64,000 nucleotides of DNA from positions 1 through 64,000 of the forward strand of contig NOWV01000211.1 of NCBI GenBank assembly GCA_003344405.1. Direction: 5' to 3'. The notes under the pieces were generated by a model. It had not been told where the DNA came from, ran no database searches, and worked only from the letters and a program-made list of their open reading frames with translations. Below, piece after piece: positions 27,501-40,148 of this stretch. This DNA is from Trichoplax sp. H2. Lineage: Eukaryota; Placozoa; Uniplacotomia; Trichoplacea. The position numbers were made by a program, and so were the translations under genes. How positions within the stretch are numbered: position 1 is the stretch's first letter; every line of letters begins with the position of its first letter.

Positions 27501-28844
27501 TTATTTTCGTACTGTTGAGTGAGCTTGACATTTATCTAAACAAAAGCTCTATTTTAACCTTGAACTTCCTAGAAATAAGAAATTCTTTGATTTTTATTCA
27601 AACCATTCAGGCGAACATAGCCCTGACCAATAAAATATTATTATAGAGCACTGATATTCTAGAAAAAAAGCGTATCAAGGAAATCCTTTTACTTAGATTA
27701 ATAATTTATTAATCGCGAGCTGTATAATTACATTTTAAAAATCCATATGGCCGTTAACTAAGCCGTAATTAAATATAGTAGAATTGCTTTCCTATAGAAT
27801 ACTGCTAATCAATAAATTAAGTGTGATAGAATGCGAATTTCTCTTCATTATTATAAATCTCATTACTTCTTTCTTAATGGCGATGAGCTCGTCGATATAA
27901 GCCTGTTTATTTGAAGAGAATTATTATTACATAAATCGGTGTACTAATGTTTACTATCTGTTTGTAGATAGTTTACACTTAATTTGTGCACGTGCATTGT
28001 AAATGAGTGCTTGTTGTAATATTATATTGCCTAGTTGAAAGTCAACCCTTAATTGTAGTAATTATAATTATTAATCGATAGGAAACAGACAGTCAGCTAA
28101 GACAGACCATAAGTATTGACTGAGTGGCTTCAGAATCTATACAAGATTTCCAGAAAAGTTTTCAAAAGCTAACACCAGTTGAAATAAGCTTGTAAAGCTA
28201 TGAACAATCTTTGAGAAAGTAAAAATACCTTTAATTGTCGTGAATTTCTAATGCTATTCGTATATTATAATGCTCTAAGAAGTATGTGAATGTGCGAGTA
28301 ACTTTCTTTAGTTCATCTTTGGCTGAAAATATGATACAGTAAATTAATTTGCTTAAGTGAATTAAAATTGGAATTGCCTTTCACATTACGGTAGCTACTT
28401 TAAGTGTTTACTTGGTAATACAAAGGCACCATAGACCAATTACTCTCATTATTACATTCATCATCGCGAAATGTACTCTAGTTAAGACTAAAGTTCTTTC
28501 TTACACTATTAATTACTTTTATCTAGGTCTTTTTACTACATTTATGTTGGCATTTTGATCACGTATTTACAGAATATACTAATTATTTACAGAATGTACT
28601 AATTTCATACCATATTGCGTGTCGAGAATTAGGAGTTCAATTTATAATATAGTAATTTACATTCGTTGATTGATACTATTCGTTAAAGAATCAATCGAAT
28701 AAATTTCTTTATTCTGCCGAACTATCCACCGCATTTAGTACACAGTCTTCATTTTAGAAACCGAATACCTGAAATATAACTAAGAATAACGTAACAAAAA
28801 GTTTAGAATTTCAACATGTCTAATTACTAAGTTCAATAGCTATT

Positions 28845-29190
28845 TGTCACAAACCAGCTTCGTGACAAGGATAACGTAAAATAAATCTCTAAAATCTGCG
28901 AATTCAGTATCCCTACTCACAAGAATTTAGACGCCTTTGATTCTACGTTAAACTCAACTAAACAATTGAGAACTACTTTATTCAACTATCTGACGGGCTT
29001 ATATACCCTTTTACAGCAGCTAACATTCACGAGTCATCTTATAAAAATACTTAGGTGAGAATATCTACTAACTAATTTTTCACATTCGGACTACAACATG
29101 TCCATTCACAGAATCATTTCAGTGCACATTACAGCACAGTATTAAATTTACTGTAGCACATTTATAATTAGAGTAATTCCTAGTGTAATT
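28845..29190. repeat. Dispersed repeat, diverged copy
   Basis: Begins CACAAACCAGCTTCGTGACA, comparable to the CACAAAACAGCTTTGCAACA start of copy 1, then matches in order through the block ending in a TACGTTAAA motif. Decays further on; boundaries approximate. It lies 1.3 kb before the well-preserved copy at 30492. Confidence 0.55.
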
Positions 29191-30491
29191 AACTAGTTGC
29201 AATATATTATCACTATATTAGATTCACCAAATTTAGATAGCTATTTCTTTACGGTAGTTCGTACCGTGACACTATTCATAATATAATCATACGTTTGGGT
29301 ACAAACATGTAAGCATCGAATAAGTTTGCATGTACCACTGCCTTTAATCTGAACATTAAAGGTAATTGCATTCGTTCACAGATCTATAGCATATCTGATA
29401 GGATTTCTTGTTAAGAAGTTGTTTGATATTTATAAAAATTAGGATATATCAGATCCACCTCTAGTTCTTGATTAGGTAAACTTACCAAAATTACAGTATC
29501 TTTGGCTGTACGATAAACTCCTTATATATATTTTTGTAGGAAGGAGTGAGAGAAAGAAATACTATTCAGTAACAGTTTTCCCAGCAAATACTATATCTAA
29601 AACTTGAAAATGCGTCTTAAAAATAATACAATCACAATTTCATTAATAGATGAATTTCGCCATACACATAAATCTGTTCTTTGTCAGGGAATATCTAAAT
29701 CTAACGATAACTATTAACAGTAGTATACCATTTGCATCTGCAGCTACTTGCAGGCTTATTAATAATAACTGAAATACTGATCTTATTACTAGAATCCTTC
29801 TTACAGCACTAGCTATACAAGGTAACTTTATATCCTGAGGATAATAACTTCCGTAAGCCAGTCCATCAATAATTCATTAACCTAATTAAAATATCACGGC
29901 CATAATGCCACAAATTACCCACTGTAATATCTTTTATTAATTCACCTTTAAATAACTTACAATCCAACTAGTAGCCAGAAGATACAATCTACAGCCAGAC
30001 TGCACCATGGCGGTAATAACATAAATGTTTGGAAGTATAATTGTCGTCAGTGCATTTATCCAAGATAAAGAACGTGGATAATTTGAATTGTTATTAATAA
30101 CTATCTTTTTATTGCAGCGATTCCTTTTGCGAGTGCATTTAAAACAAAAATATAACTACGACAATAATACTTGCATTTTATTAATACTTCTAGAAATATT
30201 AATAAGATTCATATGCGTATAGTAGGCTAGGACCAAGTATAAGATGAATAAGCGAAAAAGTTTGAAAGAGTTTTCTCTATTCGATACTGTAAAATTTCTG
30301 TATATAAGTGAGTTATTGTTACGCTAAAGAGATGAAATAGTGAAAGTTCAATAATAATTGTGTCATAAAGAACTATTTCAATCTCTACTTTGGACCGGTC
30401 ACTCAATAAATCATCTTCAAGAGTTAGCAGATAAGAACAGTTTATTACTTAATTTTAGGGATTCCTTAATTTTATTGCGAAATATTACAGC

Positions 30492-31117
30492 GTTGTTACA
30501 AAACAGCTTTGCAACAAGATAGCGTAATGCACGATCAATAAGTTAATTCCTTGAACCAGGTATCAAGGAACGATATCTGCACTATCAGAAACACTTTTGC
30601 TCTACTAGCAGACTACACAAAGACTTAAACGCCTCGTATTTTACGTTAAACACTAAGTTTGAGAATCCACTTTATTACACGATATACTGCATTTATATAC
30701 TCTTCCTCAATAGTTCATGGGTCATAGTTAGTACGATTAACTTTGGAATCATTCACTGAATTAGATATTAATTTTAGATACAGCTCCATTAATGCAGACA
30801 ACAGTACTTACGAACATAGACATCTGATGACTAATACAGAATAGTCAGATATGTTCTATCACGGAACATTTCCACGATAATTTACAATCTACCAAAAGTA
30901 AGTTACAATCACAATGATTCGAACTGTAAGTAGATGATTTGCATTCCCTATTATAACTATTAATTTCAGTATGTGTCTATGTGCCACTGTCATAAAAAGT
31001 CAGTGCTATATGAAAACACAGTATATCCAAATTAGAAGCTAACTAAATAAGGATAAGCTAACAGAATTATCTTAACATAAATATTTCTACTCTAATACAG
31101 TATATAACACTGTCACA
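30492..31117. repeat. Dispersed repeat, copy 2
   Basis: Near-identical partner of 71-697, same orientation, about 30 kb away. Similarity starts at ACAAAACAGCTTTGCAACAA and stops after an AACACTGT block in both, which defines the element ends better than any single copy does. Confidence 0.85.
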
Positions 31118-34100
31118 AGCGTCAATCCACATTTGTTGATTTTGTAAAGATTAATGAAGTTCCTGTCCCATCATAAGACTGACTATCATGTAACAGCAAT
31201 TTGATAGCGTGATTATATAAAAGTTGTCCTATACTACGATTATATTGGACCCTTCCATCAATAAATACAGTACGATATATATGTTAGAGTTACTGGATAA
31301 AGAATGAAAATCTGCTTCCTTAAATGAAATCTATCTATTCAATTCCCTAATATAATATTTAAACCACCTAATTTCATGACTTAATTTTTGATTGCATTTC
31401 CTATACATACTTTTAATTATTCTAAGTCAGACTTTTTCTATAGCGCCTAATCATTTCTTAGACGCTGAACTTTAAATCTGTATAGGCGTTAACTTTCTGC
31501 CTAAGATACAATAACGCAGTGTTTGGTTCGGTAATTAACAACTAATAGATGCACTCTTACACCCATTTACTTATGTTCAAAGTTATATCGCTTCTTAAAT
31601 ATTTCATTCTGTAACAGATCTTTGATGTTATGGATTTATAGAAACCTCCGAATTATACCAGAATTATTATTCATTAAAGCTGGAGAACTTGTGTAGAAGA
31701 ACTAAAAATTTTGAAATAAATCATAAATATCTTTAATGAATTTACTCATACTTTGTAGTAAGTTGTTACGGTGTTACGTTAAAATGGCTTAGTGGTTTTC
31801 AGTTGCAATCTGAATGCGACAGTACAGTCTATAATTATGATACTAGCTGTGATAATCGGTACCTTATTTTGGATATTATTCAAGATGGACTGTGTAGAAT
31901 CTTGCTTGAATTAGGATTATAATTAATAACTGTTTAAAAAAATTTACCAGTATATGAAAATATTTATGTTGAGACAACTTTGCCGAAAAGATATTGCACA
32001 GTAAAGGGTAGTAAAAGCATTACAATTATTTGCATGTAATTGGTTTATTCTATCTGAACGCAGTAATTCGAAAAATAAAATTCTGAACAAAAAGCTATCT
32101 TACAGTTCTTAGTAGCGTGTACTATTTGTAGAATGAAAGCCATTTAAGCTTTCAATTATTCAATGAGAGTAAGAATGAGGTTCAGAAGTACTCAATCAGA
32201 TACTTATTCTAGACACTTGATTCAGGAATTTAGCTGAAAGACTATATCTTCAAGTTGCCTTATCGCAAAGTTAAATTACAACTCGGACCCCTGGGATAAA
32301 TTACATGGAACTGTCGTCTCACATAACATAACTTATGAGTATTCGTTTAGATATCGCCGATATCATTTCAGCTACCTAATAAGTCATGCCAAACAGAAAA
32401 TTGTAATGCAATGCCCTGTATTCAATTATATATAATTAGCTAGAATGATACTGAAAATTATCATACGTATAAACCGTGACCGAATTCATATTATTTTAAG
32501 TATCAAAACTCATAGCAACAAGGGCTATCATATGTAGCAACAATTAGGCTATAACTGAGGATTTCTACAAATATAATTCAACTAGATAATTAAATCACCT
32601 GCAGTAGCAAGGTTAAGGTCACAGAAGAAAATATGCCTTTCGAATTTAATTATTCTTTAGTTATTTATTATTTAAATTTTAAAGTGAATTTTTGATATTT
32701 TGTTTCCATGGTTCTATCCTGGTACAAGATAATTAAAAATTTTCACCCATTTAGTCATACAATGTTTGACTAGAAATACAAGTAGTCTTCCAATATTGCT
32801 ATATGGTTGTCTCATAGGCTATAATATAGCATAGGAAGCCATAGGACAATACCTACTATAACACCCACGACGACATGGGAATATTCTTTCGCGCCTGTAT
32901 CAATAATTTAATTGAAATTTATTTCCAAAATTTATTCTATTATGGCAAATAATGAATTAAAATAAGATATAAATCCTAGTTTAGATTGAAAAATCAACAA
33001 TCAAGACTATAGCATTATTAATATTACTTGGTGATACTGTATTATTAAATGTAAAATTATAATGAAATGAAGATACGACTAAATATTTCCATCGTCTGTT
33101 TGTAAAGCATTATTCTTTTGTTGAAATCGCTTCCTCTACTCTAATAGGTTTATTTATAATTTAATGTTACTATATTAGTTCAAATACGTAGATTAGCAAT
33201 TTTTGTTATTGTAACTAATTACTATAACTTGTAAAAATCTCAAATTTAAAGGATAATCTTTGTCCTATTATATGGCAAAAAAATTATCTAATGCTGTAAT
33301 TTTCGAATACTACTCCTTTTTGATATATTATTAGCAAATTAATCAATGCTAATGGTGGAAGAAATTTAAGTGCGTGCTTGGATGAGAATAAGACGGCGTT
33401 CACATTATACTATTTGAAATTAATAATCTTAAAATTATATTTAATTGTAAGCTTAAGTACTTTTGCGTTTGAGGATGAAAGTAACTGAAGTTAATAACGT
33501 ATAGAGCCAGATGTTTAGTTAGATTGTAGACAATACATGGCGTCTCTTATTATCGGAAATGTAGTATAATATCATGAATAATATTTAATGGTAGCATATA
33601 TATATATTTAGGGTTTAAAATTGATAGTATTCAGGTCTCATAAATTTTTTTTCAATTCAGCTGGTTAGCTCCGACGTCATTACTTACAATTACTTACTCC
33701 CAATTTTTGTAATTATGAGCGCCCTTCTTAAAGTGAAAGAAAAATGCTGCATTTGCTCGACGAAAGAAATAGACTAGTTCCTTGGAATTGATTGTTACAT
33801 TGATAGATGAAATTCGTGACATTTTGCACTTCATTGCTCCAAACCGCTAAGTAATAACTAAATAAAAAACAGCTGATGGTATAGAATAGATGATGACATT
33901 CTTCCAGCTAGGAAGTTATTAAAACCATCAACAATAACCTATTGTAAATACAAATCTGATGAAAGCTATTGTTTAGCAAGACGATTAGAAATGTCTACGA
34001 CGATCATTTCCTCGATTAAAAAACAAATTCATCTACTATTATAATGAAAAAAATGGCTACTTGTCCCTATCGTAAGATCATCATTTCCATTCTTATAATC

Positions 34101-35770
34101 AATGCAAATCAATTAAAAATATTAAAATAATGCAAAGATAGGATTGGCCATACTTCATTTAGTATTTTAATTTTTGATTTCAGTTTACTTGATGTTGATC
34201 TATCCGTGCCCTTACTTTATTTAAGTTCAATTTTGTATTTAATTTATACTGGTTAATATCTAGCACTCTTCTTGATCAATCTATTCAATTATATTATGCC
34301 AGCTATCTTTCCTTGCGATTAATAATTAATCAAGCTCTAGGTGTGGGAAAATAGGTCACTTGTTCTATTTTCAAGTTGACAACAATTCAATTGTAATCAT
34401 TCTTTTATTCTTTCTTTCTGCACATAATTTTAATCAATTTAGCCAATTATTAATTGGACACCATAGCTAGTTAACACATCTATCGAACTGAAATTATAAA
34501 TAATTGTATTGATTTCAATTTTTAATAAGTATGAGTCACTAAAATAGCATCTTCAGGATCTATCTGTTTATTGTTAAAGTACGACAACTATTCTGATCAG
34601 TTAGATAAGTTCTAAATTGACTTTCTATTCTGTTGCCATATCAAGAAGCGATAGTTGAAATATTAACAATAATATTAGAACTTTAGTTGACCCTTATCCC
34701 CTCTTAATCACGAAAATTAATGTAGATAACTGAATATAAAATCTGTACACTATTTAACTTTAAATTAATTCTGCCTTTTAGCCCTAATTATAACGGTGGT
34801 ACATGATTTAGCTCAATTCCTGCTAATACTGAAATGAAAACAATATGAGTCATCAGATGCTAATGAATAGCATTAAATTAAAGATTAATTTAGGATAGAA
34901 TAAATTTCTTTGGATATTCGGTAATGGCAGTAATCCATTATATTGTTTGCAATTAATTCAAGAAAGTTGTACATATAGCCAGCATATCTAAATAATCCTT
35001 AAAATCAGTATCCACTTATCAGAAATTGCAGTATTTTGAAAAGAATATAGATAAGTTTTTCAGAGAGTAATAAATTTGACTATTAACTATTATTATCGCA
35101 ATAGCTATGATTATGACGATATTAGTTCTAAACGAGAAAAAATAGAAAGTCAAATAATCGGTTTTAATACTTAGTTAATTTCGATTAACGTACGAGTTAA
35201 ATAGTTTATTTCTTCATCCCTTATCAATAACACCATTCAACTGGATGCGTAGTAGCTATTAGATGTACGTTTAAATTTTGACCTATAATATAAGTATTTA
35301 TCACGTAATCATATTTTTTTATTTTTTCAGTTTAGATGAATATTACGGTCAATTCTAATATAGTATACAAATAATTTCCAAGCAAAGAATACAATAAATA
35401 TTCATCACAAGTTTATAATCAATTTTTTAATATTAATATATTTTTACTCATCAGACATAGACAACAACAACAAAAGTGATCAATGGAATAAATAACAATG
35501 ATTACAATTAAAGCAATATGCTTAAGGGATTAGTAATTAAGATTTTATTATGAATGTGTGAATAGCAAATTCATTTAGTCTCATATATGGTAACAACAAA
35601 AAAATCATTTTTGGGACTATATCATTTCTTTATCTTGATTACATTATCCATCATTCTATTCACTATTAAGGTCAAGAATCAAACCAAGGACATAAATACT
35701 TCCTTGAATTACTTTTCAACATCATTTCACAATCAATCACTTTTGGAGGCAAAAGTCGCAAACATCTACT

Positions 35771-35778
35771 TATAAATA
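35771..35778 (+). promoter_or_regulatory. Possible TATA element of the Wnt gene
   Basis: TATAAATA lies 46 bases before the proposed Wnt start codon. In such an AT-rich sequence a match like this is expected by chance, so support is position only. Confidence 0.22.
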
Positions 35779-35823
35779 CGTGTACATTCCGGTCCATATA
35801 TACATAAAACTAATTAATATTAA

Positions 35824-38800
35824 ATGGCTAAATTATTGCTTCTACTTTGGCAAATTATTTTAATGTAAGTTTTATTACCTTTCATTTTCACAGCATTTAA
35901 TTTGCTTTTTCTCTAGTTGTACGTTATAATATGACAGTTACTAAACATGAAATGAATTAAGTAAGTAGAATTTATTCTCATCGAATCAATAGCTTATCTT
36001 CAATATTTTATGATTATGCAGTAGAAATAGATTCAGAATCGTATTTCTTTCCTTATTTTACTTAACCACTCCCTATCGAAGAAACTTTTTCCAATCTCGT
36101 TTAATAATCAGATCGAAGATAGTAAATTATTCGATATTTAAATAATTTTCTATACGCGATATCAACCATAAAATCAATTTATAATAGTTTGTATTTGATA
36201 ATTTACTTTGATATTTTATAAACTTCAAATTGAATCTCGGTGAGATAACTAATCCCTACTTTCGTTTGAACCTATTTTTCTCGGGACACGTCGTTCATTT
36301 CTGAACAACTCTTTCATATCACTGTCATCATTTACTGCATCTGCCCTACACTTCCCAATTTACGGACAGTAATTTCTGCAGTTGAATGTGGATAGCCAAT
36401 TTTAGCTGTATCGCACTAAAATTAGCTGTTTGCTACATAAATAATTGATATAGGTTGGTTTTTAGCCAGATTATTGCTTATGTGTGTGTATACTATACCT
36501 CATTTTATAGACTATTTGTATCTATTAGGGCAATTGTCAGATGTTATAAAATAAAAGCACTTTCTTTCATTATGTGGGTTGAATATGGTTAAGTAATGAT
36601 TAATATCACTACTGTCAGAAGGAAAAGTTGGCAATCTTTTTTCCAATAGGTGCAGTAGATTCAACGACAGGGCAAGTTATATTAGAATTACCATTCATTA
36701 CTGACATACGTCTAAATGCTTTGATACTGAAGTAGCGATTTATATAGCAATAAGCAATAAACTCATAATACCACTTCATACTGTTCATCCCGTTTGTTCT
36801 CTATTTTGATATTATTGTACTTAATTAACAACTGTGTCTTTATCTAATAACAACTATTATTCCAATATTGGGTATAATCTACGTGGGAAAAGTAAAATAT
36901 TATGACTGATGAAGTTCAACAGTAAAGTAAAAATTAATTGTTTCTTACAAAATTTAGATCGAACAACATCATCATTGATTGCTTTCTATCTGATAAATTA
37001 TCTTGGTGTGATTATTTTTATACTTTATGCACAATATTCTTGATTGAATAATGCAAGATTATCTAATGTTAATCCCGCAACGTCGGTAGTTATTCGATAT
37101 AGACCAATTAAAGTCTACCCCAATTCAAATTATTTTATTTACTTATTTTTATACTAACAACTTATTACTCGTCTTTTATTCAATTTCTAGCTACACAATC
37201 ACTTCCATCTATTATGGTGAAGGAATTTCTAAAGATGCTATATGCTACACTATACTGGGTCGGCAAAATCCAAAATTTCTGGAATTTTGCCAGGATCATC
37301 CGGGTGTTGTAGCTTCAGTATTATCTGGAGCTAGTCTTGCTACCAGTACATGCAAGAATCAATTACGATACGATATGTGGGGGTGCTACGGCGTTAATGA
37401 CAAAATAACGTATTACCAAAAGCGAAGGCTTCCAGGTTAATATCTATTTATAAATTCATATTTTATTTCCTATAATACGGTATAATAACCAGTTGCATTA
37501 TTGTTTGGATTCAATAACATGTTGACGCAAAAAGAATTATTTTTTTTTGTTCTATATTAATTGTAGTCATGTTATTGTTTTTAGTTTCCAGCTTTCTTCG
37601 TTTACTTTAATTGAATACCCTTTGATAGTTAAGAATAGCAGATAGTATTTAGGAATTTTAGCTAGAAATCGTTTTAAACAAACATTCAGTATTCTTGAGA
37701 TTCACATTAAAGCTTACCCTGAATTAGTTGTCTTTACAATTAATAATTAACTAGCTACTTTAAACATATACGTTTAACATCCTAGCACATCTATATGGCA
37801 GTATCAGACTTAATAGATCTCTAATTTAAGCCATTAATGCTTAAGAAGACACTGTTAAAGTCTTATGATTTAAGAGATTTTTAATGCATAAAACCTGTCG
37901 AAAAATGGTCCATATCATATATGTTTTATAAATATTATTTAATAAAGATATCATATAGCAAAGAAAATTGCAGCTTAATTTTATATTTATCTAAGCATGT
38001 AAATCTTAAATTTATATCATTATAATCTAACTCGGTAAATGATGACGTTGTAAATACTCACACAATTATTTATAATAATACTAGTCCATTTCAAGAATAG
38101 CATTTTAGAATACTCTTAGTCAGGACCGTCGTTTTCTGAGGATGATCACTGATGGCAAATAAATTATCTTTATTAATTCTTGTTATAAATTATCCCTTCT
38201 ATTCTATCAAATTGTCCTATTAAATTATTCTTTCTATTCGACAGGTAATCGAGAAACTGCCTATCTGTATGCATTAGCTTCAGCTGCTATTGCCCATACT
38301 TTATACCGAGACTGTTCTAAGGGCAAAATTAAAGAATGCTTATGTGATTCTCATCAATCACTTAGAAAGACTGGGGAAGAATGTCTTAGCAATGCTGATT
38401 GGAGCCTTAAAATGACTAGAACCTTTACAGATTTGTTCGAATTCAAATCTAAATCGCCAAATGCTAGAACTTTAATGAACTTACATAACAGTCAAATAGG
38501 TCGCAAGGTAATTCGAAAACTTTGATCGTAAAATCTAGCTAGCAGCTGCTTAAGTTTGATTGGCATAGTTAAAATTTAATGTACGCGTTAAAGGATCATA
38601 AAAGGTTCTATAAACATAAAGAATAATGCTATAATTATAAAATACATGTAATTACAGCATATGCGCGTAGGTACATAATATTATTAGTGGGAATCAGTAA
38701 TATACTTTTGTAACACTTCATCCATTTTCTCTATTTTGTTAACATACGCTATTAATAAGGAAGGAATATTACAGAAATATGCCTAATTTGTTTATTTATT

Positions 38801-39304
38801 TATTAATCAACTATTTTGTAAACTATTTTTTATATAAAGATAACTGCGAAACATATAAAGAAGATGTGTAAATGTCATGGTACATCTACTGCATGTACTT
38901 ATAACACCTGTTGGAATATCTTGGTTAGTTTCGAAGATATCGGTCAGGATTTATTGAATTTATACCGAAATGCTGCGTATATTACGAAATCAAATAAAGA
39001 TCATACGCAGTTGAAGTCCAAACTTCGATCTAAATCATTATCAAAGAAACTGGTCTACCTGCAGACGTCCGTCAATTATTGTCTAAGTAACCATAAAAAA
39101 AGTGGTCCGGGCACCCGCGGACGAGAATGTAAAATGTCCGTTCCTACCAGTGACCCTGGACACTGTAACAATCTATGCTGTGGGCGAGGATCAATAACGA
39201 ATCTTACTATAACTAACAATAATTGTAAATGTACATATACTTGGTGTTGCCAAATGGTATGTGAAAAGTGTCTCATTACAAGATATAAATATTACTGTAA
39301 GTAA
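35824..39304 (+). CDS. Wnt family secreted ligand (4 exons, 337 aa) with Ala at the acylation-site position
   Basis: Secreted signalling glycoprotein for Frizzled-type receptors. Exons: 35824-35864, 37191-37435, 38245-38507, 38840-39304; phases 2, 1, 0 all match. The 41-nt first exon encodes the signal peptide MAKLLLLLWQIILI. Exon 2 holds FCQDHPGVVASVLSGASLAT, exon 3 has GNRETAYLYALASAAIAH, LCDSH and LMNLHNSQIGRK, and exon 4 has CKCHGTSTACTYNTCW, GPGTRGREC, NNLCCGRGS and TWCCQMVCEKC. Exactly 24 cysteines are present, the canonical Wnt number, and the length is close to the usual 350. NLT near the C terminus is a potential glycosylation site. Odd points: the hairpin motif usually written CHGVSGSC reads CHGTSTAC, so the serine acylated by Porcupine is Ala201, and the usual GCSDN reads ECLSNA. 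I cannot assign a vertebrate Wnt subfamily. Converges tail-to-tail with the ARHGEF3-like gene, 844 bp away. Confidence 0.96.
35865..37190 (+). other. First intron of the Wnt gene
   Basis: 1.3 kb between the signal-peptide exon (donor GTAAGT) and the first cysteine-bearing exon (acceptor TTCAATTTCTAG). No additional coding segment seen. Confidence 0.8.
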
Positions 39305-40148
39305 GTGAAATATCGGTGTACAATAGCTGTGCACGTATGCAGTTATCGGTTACTTTACGCGAATCTGTGACTCGCTACTAAACTATAAAATTAGGCTTAA
39401 CTATGTAGTTTGTACTACTAATGCTTGATATATTATCATTACTATGCGGCCTAGCTACAATTATTTACGTGTATATTGTAATTAATCAAAACTTTCCTGC
39501 TGTTGCAGGCGAAATAAAAAAATTTAACAAAGCACTTGGTCTCATTTATTGAATAGTACAGAATCTACTCCTACTTTAAATATACTTAACCGTCGATCTT
39601 AAGTTTTAAAGTCAACTTTTCATCAAGATTTAACTTCAGATAATGTCTTTATTAACTAATTTAGTTAATCCATTAGAAGTTGTCAGTTATAAATAGAATT
39701 ATTTATTCACGCTATAATATTTGCTGCGTGGCAGTAAGTCAAATCGTAGACTTTGTAATTAAATATCAAAATATCAAAAATTTAATTTTTACGTGTATCA
39801 TCAGCCTTCCGTATAATGGTACGGTAAATTACGAAATATGGATACAAAAATTTAGTAGATAAAATTTATATCACTATAATTATAGCTATTCCTTATGGAA
39901 TACATATTTTTATACCCCCAAAAATATTATATATCCGTACAGATTGAATAAATATCCCAAAGGTTGTGTACTGTGTTTCAAATCAGACAGTTATTAAACA
40001 TATTACATACATCAGATAATAATTGGTTGTGGAATGTTTATAAATCGGGTTCTGGCATTGCGTAAATCTAGCTCGTGGTCACATTTCTGCAATCCCCAAT
40101 CATTATTAGCATCATTTAAGTTGGAGGATAGAATTTTAATGATTGATA
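39305..40148. other. Convergent intergenic spacer, Wnt to ARHGEF3-like
   Basis: 844 bp shared by two 3' ends. Apart from the candidate Wnt polyadenylation signal nothing was recognised; the 60-codon ORF at 39680-39862 has no support. Confidence 0.7.
39513..39518 (+). terminator. Candidate polyadenylation signal of the Wnt gene
   Basis: AATAAA, about 210 bases after the Wnt stop codon and before the convergent ARHGEF3-like gene ends. Position and strand fit a short 3' UTR; the background AT content makes chance matches common. Confidence 0.45.

Larger units (their letters stand above)
24503..35823. other. 11-kb intergenic region between the RhoGEF and Wnt
   Basis: No exon recognised on either strand. 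It contains the two dispersed-repeat copies at 28.8 and 30.5 kb and otherwise AT-rich sequence. A 62-codon ORF at 35587-35775 with a hydrophobic stretch was considered as a Wnt start and rejected in favour of 35824. Genes encoded by very small exons could still be missed. Confidence 0.55.

Noticed and set aside
35587-35775. 62-codon ORF with a signal-like hydrophobic stretch as the Wnt start
   Set aside because: It has no donor in the phase that exon 37191 needs, whereas 35824-35864 has a signal peptide and a perfect phase-2 GTAAGT donor.
24503-35823. Hidden gene in the long intergenic region
   Set aside because: Searched for donor/acceptor-bounded open segments with recognisable residues on both strands and found none; absence is not proof.
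39076-39276. 66-codon minus-strand ORF
   Set aside because: Antisense shadow of the last Wnt exon.
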